In this document: positions 26,034-33,863 of the stretch, piece by piece
Layout: each line of letters opens with the position of its first letter
How positions within the stretch are numbered: the stretch's first letter is position 1
DNA from: an uncultured Treponema sp.
GTDB taxonomy: Bacteria > Spirochaetota > Spirochaetia > Treponematales > Treponemataceae
DNA length: 38,936 bases
Reading direction: 5' to 3'
Assembly: GCA_945915085.1 (NCBI GenBank)
Contig: CAMEET010000005.1
Coordinates: forward strand, 1 to 38,936
Notes under the pieces: generated by a model
Database searches by the model: none
Seen by the model: only the letters and a program-made list of their open reading frames with translations
Told to the model about the DNA's origin: nothing
Program-made: the position numbers and the translations under genes

Positions 26034-27755
26034 TTACACTTTTCCAAATCTTGCCAGTGGCCAGAATCTAAATACAGGTTTACCGATTATATATTTTTTG
26101 TTGATATATTGCGGTGACATCATTGAATAGTACGAAACAGACATTTTATCATCATTGCAAAGAGGTTTGAGAGTTTGTTCGTAAGAATGTCGTAAATCAA
26201 GAGAATTAAAACGATTGTCTCCCATCATAAAATAACAGTTTTCAGGGATATATTGAGGATTTCCGTTTGAATCATTTTCTGGGAAAAGAGGCATATTTCT
26301 TTCATCCAAAAGCATTTGAATATACCAGTTTAAAGTTTCAGCTTTTTGAAAATATGATTTTATCTGCTCATCATTGTTCAAAGATGAAAAATTCACTCCG
26401 GAATCAAGTAACTGAGCATAGCGCAAAACCATTTCTCCAAAAGTCAGTTTTGTCATGACATTTAAAGTAAAATTCGACTGCTGATAATAATCTCTGTTTC
26501 TGTTTTTATTTTCTATCCATGAAGTCATGAATTTTTCAAACCAGTCAAGACCACCTGTTTTGTAAATTATATTTGCCGTAATCTGCTGAACATTTCTAAA
26601 CAAATCATATTCCCACAAATCTGGAGTCGTAAAATCACCAAGAAGATCATTATTTGCTTCATATTTTGAAATTTCTCTCACAATTTCACCGGCTCTTATT
26701 GATGCGGCATTCAAATCAAACTGTCTGCGTTCTTCTTCAAAATCTAGCATTTTCTGATATTCTTCTGCAGAAAGCGGAAAACTTTGAACTTTCTGTTTTT
26801 CTTTATGATGAACAGCATTTAAATTCCACGTTGCATATTTTTCATCAATTTTTGACGGAATAAAATCATCACTATCTTTTGTGCGCACATACAAAACTCC
26901 GTCCTGCATTACAAGTTGTTCACCAGGAAGACCTGTGATGCGCTTTACAAGAGGGTCAGCTTTCATTTCGCCATTTTCATCTTTATTTAGATTTACAGTC
27001 ATGAGAGAAAGCATATAAACAAGCTGCGAAGTCACCGTTTTTACTTCTGATTTTCTGTCCAGACTGTAATGAGGATTTCTCAAAACAATTGTATCTCCTC
27101 TTTTATATTTTCTAAAATCTGGAAGTCCTACATCTGTCAGTGGAAATTTTGGTCCACAATCAATTTTGCTTACAAAAACACGGTCTTTAATCAAAAAAGT
27201 CGGTACCATAGATTCAGAAGGGATTTCGTAAAGCTGCAGAATAAAAATCTGGAAAATTAAAACAGTAAAGATTGACCAAACTAATGCATCAATCCAGTCA
27301 ACTACTTCAAAAATTATTTTATTTAGTCCTTTGAATTTTCTTTCTGCAGGCGCAGTTTTCCAGCCTTTTACTATCAATGCATTCTTTTTTGGATAAAGTT
27401 TTCGTGAAGTTAAAAAAGAACATACAAAAATTACGAACCACAATATAACCGTAATGACATCGTAGAAGAATGGAGTTCCGTTTTTTCCTGCCCTTCGTAA
27501 AATAAATGTTATAAAAAATACATAAGGTAGGTATTCTGTCAGTTTGATTACTTTGTAAATCAACTTACCGTCAGTTTTTAATATCATTTTTAAAGAAAAT
27601 AAAACAGTTAATGCACAATAAGCAATACCAATTGGGAAAGCTAAAAGTGAAATATCACATGAAAAATTAATGAGAAGAAGCGAAAATAAAACTGAAGCTC
27701 CAAGATTTATAAAAGTTGTAATTTTGTAATTTTCAAATTGTTTTGTAGTATTCAT
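26034..27755 (-). CDS. lepB: Signal peptidase I, enlarged
   Basis: Cleaves signal peptides of exported proteins at the membrane surface. Three or four hydrophobic segments (~15-115) and one at ~155-175 precede the catalytic domain. Catalytic Ser182 lies in IPSESMVPTF and the general-base Lys271 in LVKRITGLPGEQ. Box E reads MGDNRFNSLDLRH, with Leu where many enzymes have Ser. At 573 residues it is far longer than E. coli LepB (324): the extra length is the added N-terminal membrane region and a ~190-residue insert between Lys271's beta-strand region and box E (~300-505), charged and mainly helical. Its start codon follows a TATAAT box by 7 nt without a Shine-Dalgarno. Confidence 0.93.
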   Translation of the reverse strand: MNTTKQFENYKITTFINLGASVLFSLLLINFSCDISLLAFPIGIAYCALTVLFSLKMILKTDGKLIYKVIKLTEYLPYVFFITFILRRAGKNGTPFFYDVITVILWFVIFVCSFLTSRKLYPKKNALIVKGWKTAPAERKFKGLNKIIFEVVDWIDALVWSIFTVLIFQIFILQLYEIPSESMVPTFLIKDRVFVSKIDCGPKFPLTDVGLPDFRKYKRGDTIVLRNPHYSLDRKSEVKTVTSQLVYMLSLMTVNLNKDENGEMKADPLVKRITGLPGEQLVMQDGVLYVRTKDSDDFIPSKIDEKYATWNLNAVHHKEKQKVQSFPLSAEEYQKMLDFEEERRQFDLNAASIRAGEIVREISKYEANNDLLGDFTTPDLWEYDLFRNVQQITANIIYKTGGLDWFEKFMTSWIENKNRNRDYYQQSNFTLNVMTKLTFGEMVLRYAQLLDSGVNFSSLNNDEQIKSYFQKAETLNWYIQMLLDERNMPLFPENDSNGNPQYIPENCYFMMGDNRFNSLDLRHSYEQTLKPLCNDDKMSVSYYSMMSPQYINKKYIIGKPVFRFWPLARFGKV

Positions 27756-27762
27756 ATTTTAT

Positions 27763-27768
27763 ATTATA
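27763..27768 (-). promoter_or_regulatory. -10 box of lepB (predicted leaderless)
   Basis: TATAAT on the minus strand (27768-27763), 7 nt before the lepB ATG at 27755. There is no good -35 and no ribosome-binding site. Confidence 0.5.
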
Positions 27769-27783
27769 CAAAAAAAACTTTGC

Positions 27784-28500
27784 TTAGAAAAGAGATTTTT
27801 TTTGCGCAAGAAGTTCCATTATCCTTTTTTGAATTTTTGTAATCTCGCCTGGAGATGTAAATTTTTCTCCTTTTAAACACTGAAAAGGTGCATCCGTTTC
27901 GCAAAGAATTCTTTCTGACGGCAGATTTTTAATGCAGTCCAGAACTTTTTTATTTCCGTTAAAAACCTGTTTTCCAAAACTAAAATATCCGTTTATATTA
28001 TGATTCAAAAGACTAAACGCTTCTGCTGAAGGTCCCATAAATGAATGAAAAAGAACTTCCGGCAACTGTGAAAGCTTAGTTTTATATTCAAAAAGTTTGT
28101 GATTTGCCTTTCTGCAGTGGATTACAACAGGAAGATTATTTTTAATTGCAATTTCCATTTGAATAGTAAAAATTTCTTCCTGTTTTATTTCAAAACGTTT
28201 ATATTCATCGCAAAATAAATCAAATCCGCATTCACCAATAAATGAAATTTGTTTTTCTGCAACTAATTTTTCTAGAAAATCTATAGAAGAAATATTATAA
28301 TTCTGAGCGTTTTGAGGATGTAAACCATAAGACTTTATAATAAAATCAGGCGAATCTTTTTGAGTTTCCCATTCCTTTTCACAATGAGCACACGAAATTC
28401 CTACAAAATCTTCTGGAAAAACACAAATTCCAAGATTCATGCAATCAGCATAATGAAAATGTGCATCAAAATTTAATTTTTTTACAAATTTTTCTAACAT
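27784..28500 (-). CDS. TatD-family metal-dependent hydrolase
   Basis: A 238-residue TIM-barrel hydrolase of the TatD/YcfH group, slightly shorter than usual (~260). Metal ligands are visible in order: FDAHFHYADC (HxH), GECGFD (Glu), VIHCRKANH (His), LFHSFMG (His) and CETDAPF (Asp). Family members are 3'-5' exonucleases or D-aminoacyl-tRNA deacylase-like enzymes; which activity applies here cannot be told. It is read in the same direction as lepB, 28 nt upstream of it. A TATAAT box lies at 28523-28518, 17 nt before its ATG. Confidence 0.88.
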   Translation of the reverse strand: MLEKFVKKLNFDAHFHYADCMNLGICVFPEDFVGISCAHCEKEWETQKDSPDFIIKSYGLHPQNAQNYNISSIDFLEKLVAEKQISFIGECGFDLFCDEYKRFEIKQEEIFTIQMEIAIKNNLPVVIHCRKANHKLFEYKTKLSQLPEVLFHSFMGPSAEAFSLLNHNINGYFSFGKQVFNGNKKVLDCIKNLPSERILCETDAPFQCLKGEKFTSPGEITKIQKRIMELLAQKKSLF

Positions 28501-28602
28501 TTTTTTTTTATAATCCGATTATATAAATAATGACATCTTGTAAAATCATTTTCAAGATAATTTTGTGGAAAATTTCTTATTCAATACGGGAGGTAAGAAA
28601 AT

Positions 28603-28821
28603 ATGAAAACTTACACACTTAAAAGCATTGGAAAAAACACTGACTATATGACTATTCTGCGCGAAATGGAAGACGGTTTTGTTGTAAAAATTGTTCGTGA
28701 TTTAGACGGCTACGAAGATGTAAAAACTGACTACATCTCAAAAGAACTTTTTGACAGCTGCATTCGCACAGGCTATTTGACAGAAATAACAGAAACTGTA
28801 AAAATTGCGGCAAATGCATAA
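28603..28821 (+). CDS. Small acidic/basic protein of unknown function (72 residues)
   Basis: I do not recognise this protein. A strong GGGAGG lies 9 nt before the ATG, supporting real translation. The sequence is well mixed and soluble-looking, with alternating beta-type (DGFVVKIVRDLDGYED) and helical (SKELFDSCIRTGYL) segments, no signal peptide, no membrane span and a single Cys. It is a lone + strand gene diverging from the TatD-family gene and converging on miaA, whose stop is 7 nt away. Upstream, ATCTTG/CAAGAT forms a 6-bp inverted repeat with a 12-nt loop. Confidence 0.75.
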   Translation: MKTYTLKSIGKNTDYMTILREMEDGFVVKIVRDLDGYEDVKTDYISKELFDSCIRTGYLTEITETVKIAANA

Positions 28822-28828
28822 TCAAACA

Positions 28829-29773
28829 TCAGTCAAAACTTTCTTTTGAAATCAACTGGAGAGCCTGATTTATTCTTTTTTCTTTTGAAGCAGGCTCAAG
28901 CCAGTGGATTTTCACACCTTTTTTTTCCATCATTCTAAACCATGTCTGCTGACGTTTTGAAAACTGTCTGATTGCAATAAAAAGTTGCTCAAACAGTTCA
29001 TCTTTTGAAGCAATTTTTCCCTGCAAAAATAATGAACAGTAACGATATTCCAATCCTAATTTTTCAAGACGTTCCCAACTGATACCGTCCTCATGAATGG
29101 AACGAACTTCATCAATCATTCCTTCTTCAAGTCTTTCTTTTAGCCGAATAGAAATATTCTGCCAGAGTTGCTCACGGTCAATTGTAGTTCCGATGATAAA
29201 AGGATTAATTTTTGGACGATAATCTGAAGTTGTATCATTTCCTCTTTTTTTTGCTTCGATTATTTCAATTGCCTTAATAACACGCTCTTTTTCCTGCAAA
29301 TCTGCTTTTACATGTAAATCAGGCTGTTCTTTTAAAAGCCGTTCGCATAAAACTTCTAATGGAGTTGATTCAAGTTCCTCATGAAGCACTTTATCTTCCT
29401 GCAAATTCACAAGCTTATAATCTCTGATAATTGCATCAAGATACATTCCAGTTCCGCCAACTACGACAGGTCTTTTTTTTCTCTTGATTATATCTTCAAA
29501 CGCTTTATAAAAATCTTTTTGATAATCATAAACAGTATATTCAGCCGGCAAGTCAACTATATCAATAAGATGATAAGGAATTTGCTTTCCGTCAATGATA
29601 TATTCGCATAAATCTTTTCCAGAACCAATATCAAGTCGTCTGTAAGTCTGTCTGGAATCTGCGGAAATAATCTCGCCATCCAGAGCATGAGCAACTGAAA
29701 CTCCAATCGATGTTTTTCCTAAGGCTGTAGGCCCCAAAATAACAACACAATTATATGACACGGCAAACCACAC
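28829..29773 (-). CDS. miaA: tRNA dimethylallyltransferase
   Basis: Adds a dimethylallyl group to N6 of A37 in tRNAs reading UNN codons. The P-loop LGPTALGKTSIG is at ~14-25, followed by the substrate-binding ISADSRQTYRRLDIGSGK and the VVVGGTGMYLDAI strand. A C-terminal RQFSKRQQTWFR motif binds tRNA. 314 residues is normal. The start is GTG, at 29773 or 4 codons later at 29761; neither has a ribosome-binding site. The first choice overlaps the end of the RlmI-like gene by 23 nt, so translation probably depends on coupling. Confidence 0.96.
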   Translation of the reverse strand: MWFAVSYNCVVILGPTALGKTSIGVSVAHALDGEIISADSRQTYRRLDIGSGKDLCEYIIDGKQIPYHLIDIVDLPAEYTVYDYQKDFYKAFEDIIKRKKRPVVVGGTGMYLDAIIRDYKLVNLQEDKVLHEELESTPLEVLCERLLKEQPDLHVKADLQEKERVIKAIEIIEAKKRGNDTTSDYRPKINPFIIGTTIDREQLWQNISIRLKERLEEGMIDEVRSIHEDGISWERLEKLGLEYRYCSLFLQGKIASKDELFEQLFIAIRQFSKRQQTWFRMMEKKGVKIHWLEPASKEKRINQALQLISKESFD

Positions 29774-31013
29774 ATTTTAAATATTCTGATTTTGGATAGC
29801 CAAGCAAAACTGGATGATCAGGTCCTGCTCCCCTTTTTTCAAGAATCTGCACTTTTTTGTGACTGTCCATCGCTGCGTGCATAATCATATCACAGAACAT
29901 TGACGATTCCATAAAATATGAACATGAACATGTTATCAAAATGCCGCCTTCTGTTAATAGCCGCATTGCCCGAAGATTAATTTCTTTGTAACCGCCGTAA
30001 GCTTTTTCTATCATTTTTGCTGATTTTGTAAAAGCAGGAGGATCAAGAATGATTACATCAAATTTTTTCTTTTCTGCTTCGTAAGTTTTAAGCAAATCAA
30101 AAACATCCGCACAAACTGCTTTCATTACTTTTTTTTGATGATTCATCTGAATATTGTGATTTACAATTTCCACTGCTTCTGGCGAAATATCAACAGAAAT
30201 TACCTCTTTTGCTCCAGCCATTGCAGCATTTAATCCGAAAGCACCTGTGTGTGTAAAAGTGTCAAGAACTCGTTTTCCTTTGCAGAATTTTGCTGCCACC
30301 TGCCGATTAAATTTCTGATCCAAAAAATATCCAGTTTTTTGACCATTCATCAAGTCGACATCTAGTTTTATACCGTTCTCGATTATTGTGATTTTTGTTT
30401 CAAATTCTTTTCCAATCCAACCTGAAACAAGAGGCAAACCTTCTTTTTCGCGAACAGAAAGATCACTTCGTTCAAAAATTCCGTTTGGTCTGCAAACTTT
30501 TTCCAATGCATTCAAAAGCTGATTTCTAAATATTTCACAGGAAAGTGAAAGAAACTGAACTACAAGAAATACTCTGCTCTGTTCATCACAAAAACGCTCG
30601 CAGATAAATCCTGGAATTAAATCAGCTTCTGCAAAAACCAGACGATAAGAATCTTCTCTTGTAAAATAATCTTTTCTCATTTTGTATGCATTAGAAATTT
30701 TTGATTCCCAATAAGCATCAGTATTTTCACAAATTTTATCGGCATGCTGATTATCAAAAATTCTGACAGTTATTTTTGATTTTTTATTTAAAACTCCTGT
30801 TCCAAGAAAACCGCCAGCTTTTGTATAAACTTCAACAATTTTTCCGTCTTCAACAGAACATTCATTCAATTCTTCATTTTTCCATTCACTTTTTTCATCA
30901 CTTTTATGTTTAAAATGTGAAATTTCATTATCAAAAACCCATGGAAATCCCTGTAAAATTTCTTTTTCTTCTTTTGATTTCAAAAAAACACGTGGAAATA
31001 AATTAGTACTCAT
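29751..31013 (-). CDS. rlmI: RlmI-like class I SAM-dependent rRNA cytosine methyltransferase
   Basis: A 420-residue protein. An N-terminal PUA domain (~1-85, FPRVFLKSKEEKEILQGFPWVF) is joined to a Rossmann methyltransferase. The SAM-binding motif is VLDTFTHTGAFGLNAA, then ISVDISPEAVEIVNHN, and the catalytic-loop motif IV is DPPAFTKS. A late motif with CSCSYF carries a conserved Cys. The FLDQKFNR segment is typical of the RlmI/YccW family, which makes m5C1962 in 23S rRNA. The exact target here is inferred from the family. There is no Shine-Dalgarno; a TATAAT lies 7 nt before the ATG. miaA overlaps its 3' end. Confidence 0.88.
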   Translation of the reverse strand: MSTNLFPRVFLKSKEEKEILQGFPWVFDNEISHFKHKSDEKSEWKNEELNECSVEDGKIVEVYTKAGGFLGTGVLNKKSKITVRIFDNQHADKICENTDAYWESKISNAYKMRKDYFTREDSYRLVFAEADLIPGFICERFCDEQSRVFLVVQFLSLSCEIFRNQLLNALEKVCRPNGIFERSDLSVREKEGLPLVSGWIGKEFETKITIIENGIKLDVDLMNGQKTGYFLDQKFNRQVAAKFCKGKRVLDTFTHTGAFGLNAAMAGAKEVISVDISPEAVEIVNHNIQMNHQKKVMKAVCADVFDLLKTYEAEKKKFDVIILDPPAFTKSAKMIEKAYGGYKEINLRAMRLLTEGGILITCSCSYFMESSMFCDMIMHAAMDSHKKVQILEKRGAGPDHPVLLGYPKSEYLKCVVCRVI

Positions 31014-31020
31014 AAAATGA

Positions 31021-31026
31021 ATTATA
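31021..31026 (-). promoter_or_regulatory. -10 box of the rlmI-like gene (predicted leaderless)
   Basis: TATAAT on the minus strand, 7 nt before the ATG at 31013. It shares a 72-nt divergent intergenic region with the HAD gene's -10 box at 31074-31079. Confidence 0.5.
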
Positions 31027-31073
31027 TTCTTTTTTTACAAAAAAAACCACTAGAATTGAAATAGTTTTTATTT

Positions 31074-31079
31074 TATAAT
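31074..31079 (+). promoter_or_regulatory. -10 box of the HAD gene (predicted leaderless)
   Basis: TATAAT, then 6 nt, then the ATG at 31086. There is no ribosome-binding site. The only -35-like element is TTGAAA with a too-short 12-nt spacer. Confidence 0.5.
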
Positions 31080-31085
31080 AATTAT

Positions 31086-31745
31086 ATGCTTTTTATTTTT
31101 GATATGGGTGGTGTTGTTACTACCACTTTTGACATGCAAGTGATTTTCAATAAACTGAATACCACAAAAGACGATTTTTTTAACATTTGTAATCAACATA
31201 ATGATAATATTTGGAATAAACTCGAAACTGGCAACATTTCTACTGTAGAATTTTGGAAAACTTTTAATTCCCGTGTAGAAGCTTTGCAGCGTAATCTTTT
31301 TGATGGATTTTTAAAAATTGGTGGAAAAGTAAAATCTAGTCACGAAGTGCAGATTCAAAATATTCCAAAAGTTGAAATGGATTTGTTCAGACTTTTCTTT
31401 AATCCAAAAATTAATGAAAAAACTTGTGAACTTATAAAAAATCTGAGGAAAAATCACAGAGTTGTGTGCGGCACAAACACAATTCAAAGCCATTGGGAAA
31501 ATCACATGGAACGCGGAGATTATGCTTTTTTTGATAAAACTTATGCTTCAAATAAAATCAACTGCGCAAAACCAAATCCACATTTTTTCGAACTGATTTT
31601 GGAAGCCGAAAATTATAAACCGGAAGAAACTTTCTTTGTAGATGATAAACAGAAAAATATTGATGCAGCAAAATCTTTGGGAATAAATACAGAACTGATG
31701 ACAACCCCTGAAGAACTTTACAAAAACTGGAAAAAATATTTTTAG
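31086..31745 (+). CDS. HAD-superfamily hydrolase
   Basis: A 219-residue haloacid-dehalogenase-like phosphatase. Motif I FIFDMGGVV supplies the nucleophile Asp5; the second Asp of DxD is Gly, as is common in the YihX/'FDLGGV' subgroup. Motif II is VCGTNT, motif III Lys is in NCAKPNPHFF, and motif IV is FVDDKQKNIDAA. The helical cap between motifs I and II is of normal size. The substrate is unknown, probably a small phosphorylated metabolite. It stands alone: divergent from the RlmI-like gene and 94 nt ahead of thiI, which has its own promoter. Confidence 0.85.
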   Translation: MLFIFDMGGVVTTTFDMQVIFNKLNTTKDDFFNICNQHNDNIWNKLETGNISTVEFWKTFNSRVEALQRNLFDGFLKIGGKVKSSHEVQIQNIPKVEMDLFRLFFNPKINEKTCELIKNLRKNHRVVCGTNTIQSHWENHMERGDYAFFDKTYASNKINCAKPNPHFFELILEAENYKPEETFFVDDKQKNIDAAKSLGINTELMTTPEELYKNWKKYF

Positions 31746-31827
31746 GCTGTTTTTTTTTGGTAAATTATCTACCCCAAAAAATAAAGTCTAAATCAAAATT
31801 ACTCTGTTATAATCTCTTTTTTTTTGC

Positions 31828-31833
31828 TATAAT
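31828..31833 (+). promoter_or_regulatory. Extended -10 promoter of thiI (predicted leaderless)
   Basis: TGCTATAAT is an exact extended -10 (the TATAAT at 31828-31833). The thiI ATG begins 6 nt after it. A second TATAAT lies ~20 nt upstream. No Shine-Dalgarno is present. Confidence 0.6.
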
Positions 31834-31839
31834 CAAAAT

Positions 31840-33042
31840 ATGACATATCTTGCAAAAATTGGTGAGCTTACTTTAAAAGGCTCAAATTTAAAAGAATTTG
31901 AAAATCTGCTTGTACAGAATACAAAAAAATATTTATCAGGCTTGAATGTAAAAGTTGAACTTCGAGCCGGCCGGCTTTACATTGACTGCGATGAAAATGA
32001 TTCTCAGCGTGTTGAATTCTGTTTAAATCATCTTTTGGGAATTACAGGATGGGCAAAAACAACTGTCTGTGAAAAATCTCTTGAAGGCATCAGCAAAGCT
32101 GTTTTTTCTCTTGCGCAACAAGAAGTTCAAAGAGGCTGCAAAACTTTTAAAATTGATGCACGACGCGCTGACAAAAGTTTTCCTTTAAATTCTTATCAGA
32201 TTTGCTGTGAAGCTGCTGGTGATGTTGAATCTATAATGAAGGTTGATGTTCACAATCCAGACACTACAATTTTTGTAGAAGTGCGTGAAAAAGTTTTTGT
32301 TTATGTTGATTCAAATACTGGTTGCAGAGGTCTTCCTGTAGGTTCAAGCGGTAAAGGACTTTTACTTTTAAGCGGTGGACTTGATTCTCCTGTTGCAGGT
32401 TACAGAATGTTACGACGCGGTATGAAAATTGAATGCTGTTATTTTCATTCTTATCCTTATACTTCTGAAGAAGCAAAACAAAAGGTTGTAACACTTGCTC
32501 AAAAACTCAGCAATTATGGCATTACAACTTATTTGAATGTAATTCCTTTTACGGATGTGCAGATGAAAATCAAGGAAAAAGCTCCTGAAGCATGGTCCAC
32601 TTTGATGCTTCGTGTCTGCATGATGAAAGTTGCAAATCGTCTTGCAAAACGTTGTAAGGCAAAATGTATTATTACTGGTGAAAGTGTTGGTCAGGTTGCA
32701 AGTCAAACAATCGAGAATATGACTGTAACCGAACATTTTGCTGAACTTCCACTTTTGCGTCCTCTTTGTGGCATGGACAAAGAAGAAATAATTAAGGATT
32801 CATATTTTATTGACACCTATGCAACTTCTATTTTGCCATATGAAGACTGCTGTGTTCTTTTCAGTCCTCGCCATCCAGTTTTGCGTGGAACTCCACAAAT
32901 GGCACAAGAAATTTATGATTCTTTGGAAATTGATGATTTAATAGAAGAATCTTACAAAAAAAGGGAAATTATTAAGCTTACCGTAAATCAGGAACCTCAG
33001 GTAAAAGCCGATGAAGGTTGTGTTGAAGACCGCAGAGAATAA
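31840..33042 (+). CDS. thiI: tRNA 4-thiouridine synthase ThiI, without rhodanese domain
   Basis: Installs 4-thiouridine at tRNA position 8. Residues 1-165 contain the ferredoxin-like and THUMP RNA-binding parts. The PP-loop LLSGGLDSPVAGYRML (SGGLDS at 178-183) adenylates the uridine. ITGESVGQVASQT and LPYEDCCVLFSPRHP (C337/C338) are conserved active-site segments. At 400 residues it lacks the C-terminal rhodanese domain of E. coli ThiI, as in Bacillus-type enzymes that take sulfur from a dedicated cysteine desulfurase; none is in view. udg follows after 48 nt. Confidence 0.95.
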   Translation: MTYLAKIGELTLKGSNLKEFENLLVQNTKKYLSGLNVKVELRAGRLYIDCDENDSQRVEFCLNHLLGITGWAKTTVCEKSLEGISKAVFSLAQQEVQRGCKTFKIDARRADKSFPLNSYQICCEAAGDVESIMKVDVHNPDTTIFVEVREKVFVYVDSNTGCRGLPVGSSGKGLLLLSGGLDSPVAGYRMLRRGMKIECCYFHSYPYTSEEAKQKVVTLAQKLSNYGITTYLNVIPFTDVQMKIKEKAPEAWSTLMLRVCMMKVANRLAKRCKAKCIITGESVGQVASQTIENMTVTEHFAELPLLRPLCGMDKEEIIKDSYFIDTYATSILPYEDCCVLFSPRHPVLRGTPQMAQEIYDSLEIDDLIEESYKKREIIKLTVNQEPQVKADEGCVEDRRE

Positions 33043-33090
33043 TTTTTTAAAAATTTCTTTTGAAAATTTTTATCTGAAATAAGGATTTTT

Positions 33091-33855
33091 ATGACAAGTG
33101 ATGATAAAAAACTGATTTATAATCTTCTCAAAACAGCTGATTCATGTTATTACGGTTACACTCGTGAAGTTTTTAACCAGGAATATGTTTTTTCTGATGA
33201 TAAAAAAACAGAAACAATCAAAATAAAAGATTCAAATGACATTTCAGAAGAAAAAAATCATATTCAGCAGAATATTCATGAAAATGAAAAAGCAAATGGA
33301 CTTACACTTGAAAGTTTGAATGAAAAAATGCTTCGTTGTACAAGATGTGTTTTAGCTCGTACTCGAAATAATGTTGTTCCTGGAATGGGAGTTATAAATC
33401 CACTTGTTCTTGTGATTGGAGAAGGTCCAGGTCATGATGAAGATATTCAAGGTCTTCCGTTTGTTGGAAAAGCTGGAATTCTTTTGGATAAAATGCTCAA
33501 TGCCATCGATTTGGACAGAAATAAAAACTGCTATATCGCAAATGTCGTTAAATGCCGACCGCCTGAAAACAGAAATCCTTCACCTCAAGAAATGGACGCA
33601 TGTTTTTCTTTTTTGCAGACTCAAATTCACATTTTGAAACCAAAAATGATTCTCTGCATGGGAAAAATCGCTATCGAAAAACTGATGAACCAAAGTATTT
33701 CCATCACACAAAGTCACGGACAGTTTTTTGAATATAACGGCATCCCTGTAATGCCAACGTATCATCCTAGTGCACTTTTGAGAAACACAGATCTAAAACG
33801 TCCTGCATGGGAAGACTTAAAAAAATTTAAAGCAAAACTAAAGGAATTTATCTGA
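33091..33855 (+). CDS. Family 4 uracil-DNA glycosylase (4Fe-4S)
   Basis: Excises uracil from DNA. After ~85 residues of poorly conserved polar sequence the family-4 core begins. CTRCVLARTRNNVVPG supplies two cluster cysteines; VIGEGPGHDEDIQGLPFVGKAG is the active-site motif 1; NVVKCRPPENRNPSPQEMDAC supplies the other two cysteines; MPTYHPSALLRN is motif 3 with the catalytic-pocket His. AAGGA lies a few nt before the ATG, and priA begins 8 nt after the stop, so the two are likely co-transcribed. It complements dut (20.3 kb) in limiting genomic uracil. Confidence 0.94.
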   Translation: MTSDDKKLIYNLLKTADSCYYGYTREVFNQEYVFSDDKKTETIKIKDSNDISEEKNHIQQNIHENEKANGLTLESLNEKMLRCTRCVLARTRNNVVPGMGVINPLVLVIGEGPGHDEDIQGLPFVGKAGILLDKMLNAIDLDRNKNCYIANVVKCRPPENRNPSPQEMDACFSFLQTQIHILKPKMILCMGKIAIEKLMNQSISITQSHGQFFEYNGIPVMPTYHPSALLRNTDLKRPAWEDLKKFKAKLKEFI

Positions 33856-33863
33856 ATCAGCTT

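Noticed and set aside
31086-31112. HAD motif I with Gly instead of the second Asp, as a sign of inactivity
   Set aside because: The FDxGGV form is common in active HAD subfamilies and the other three motifs are intact.
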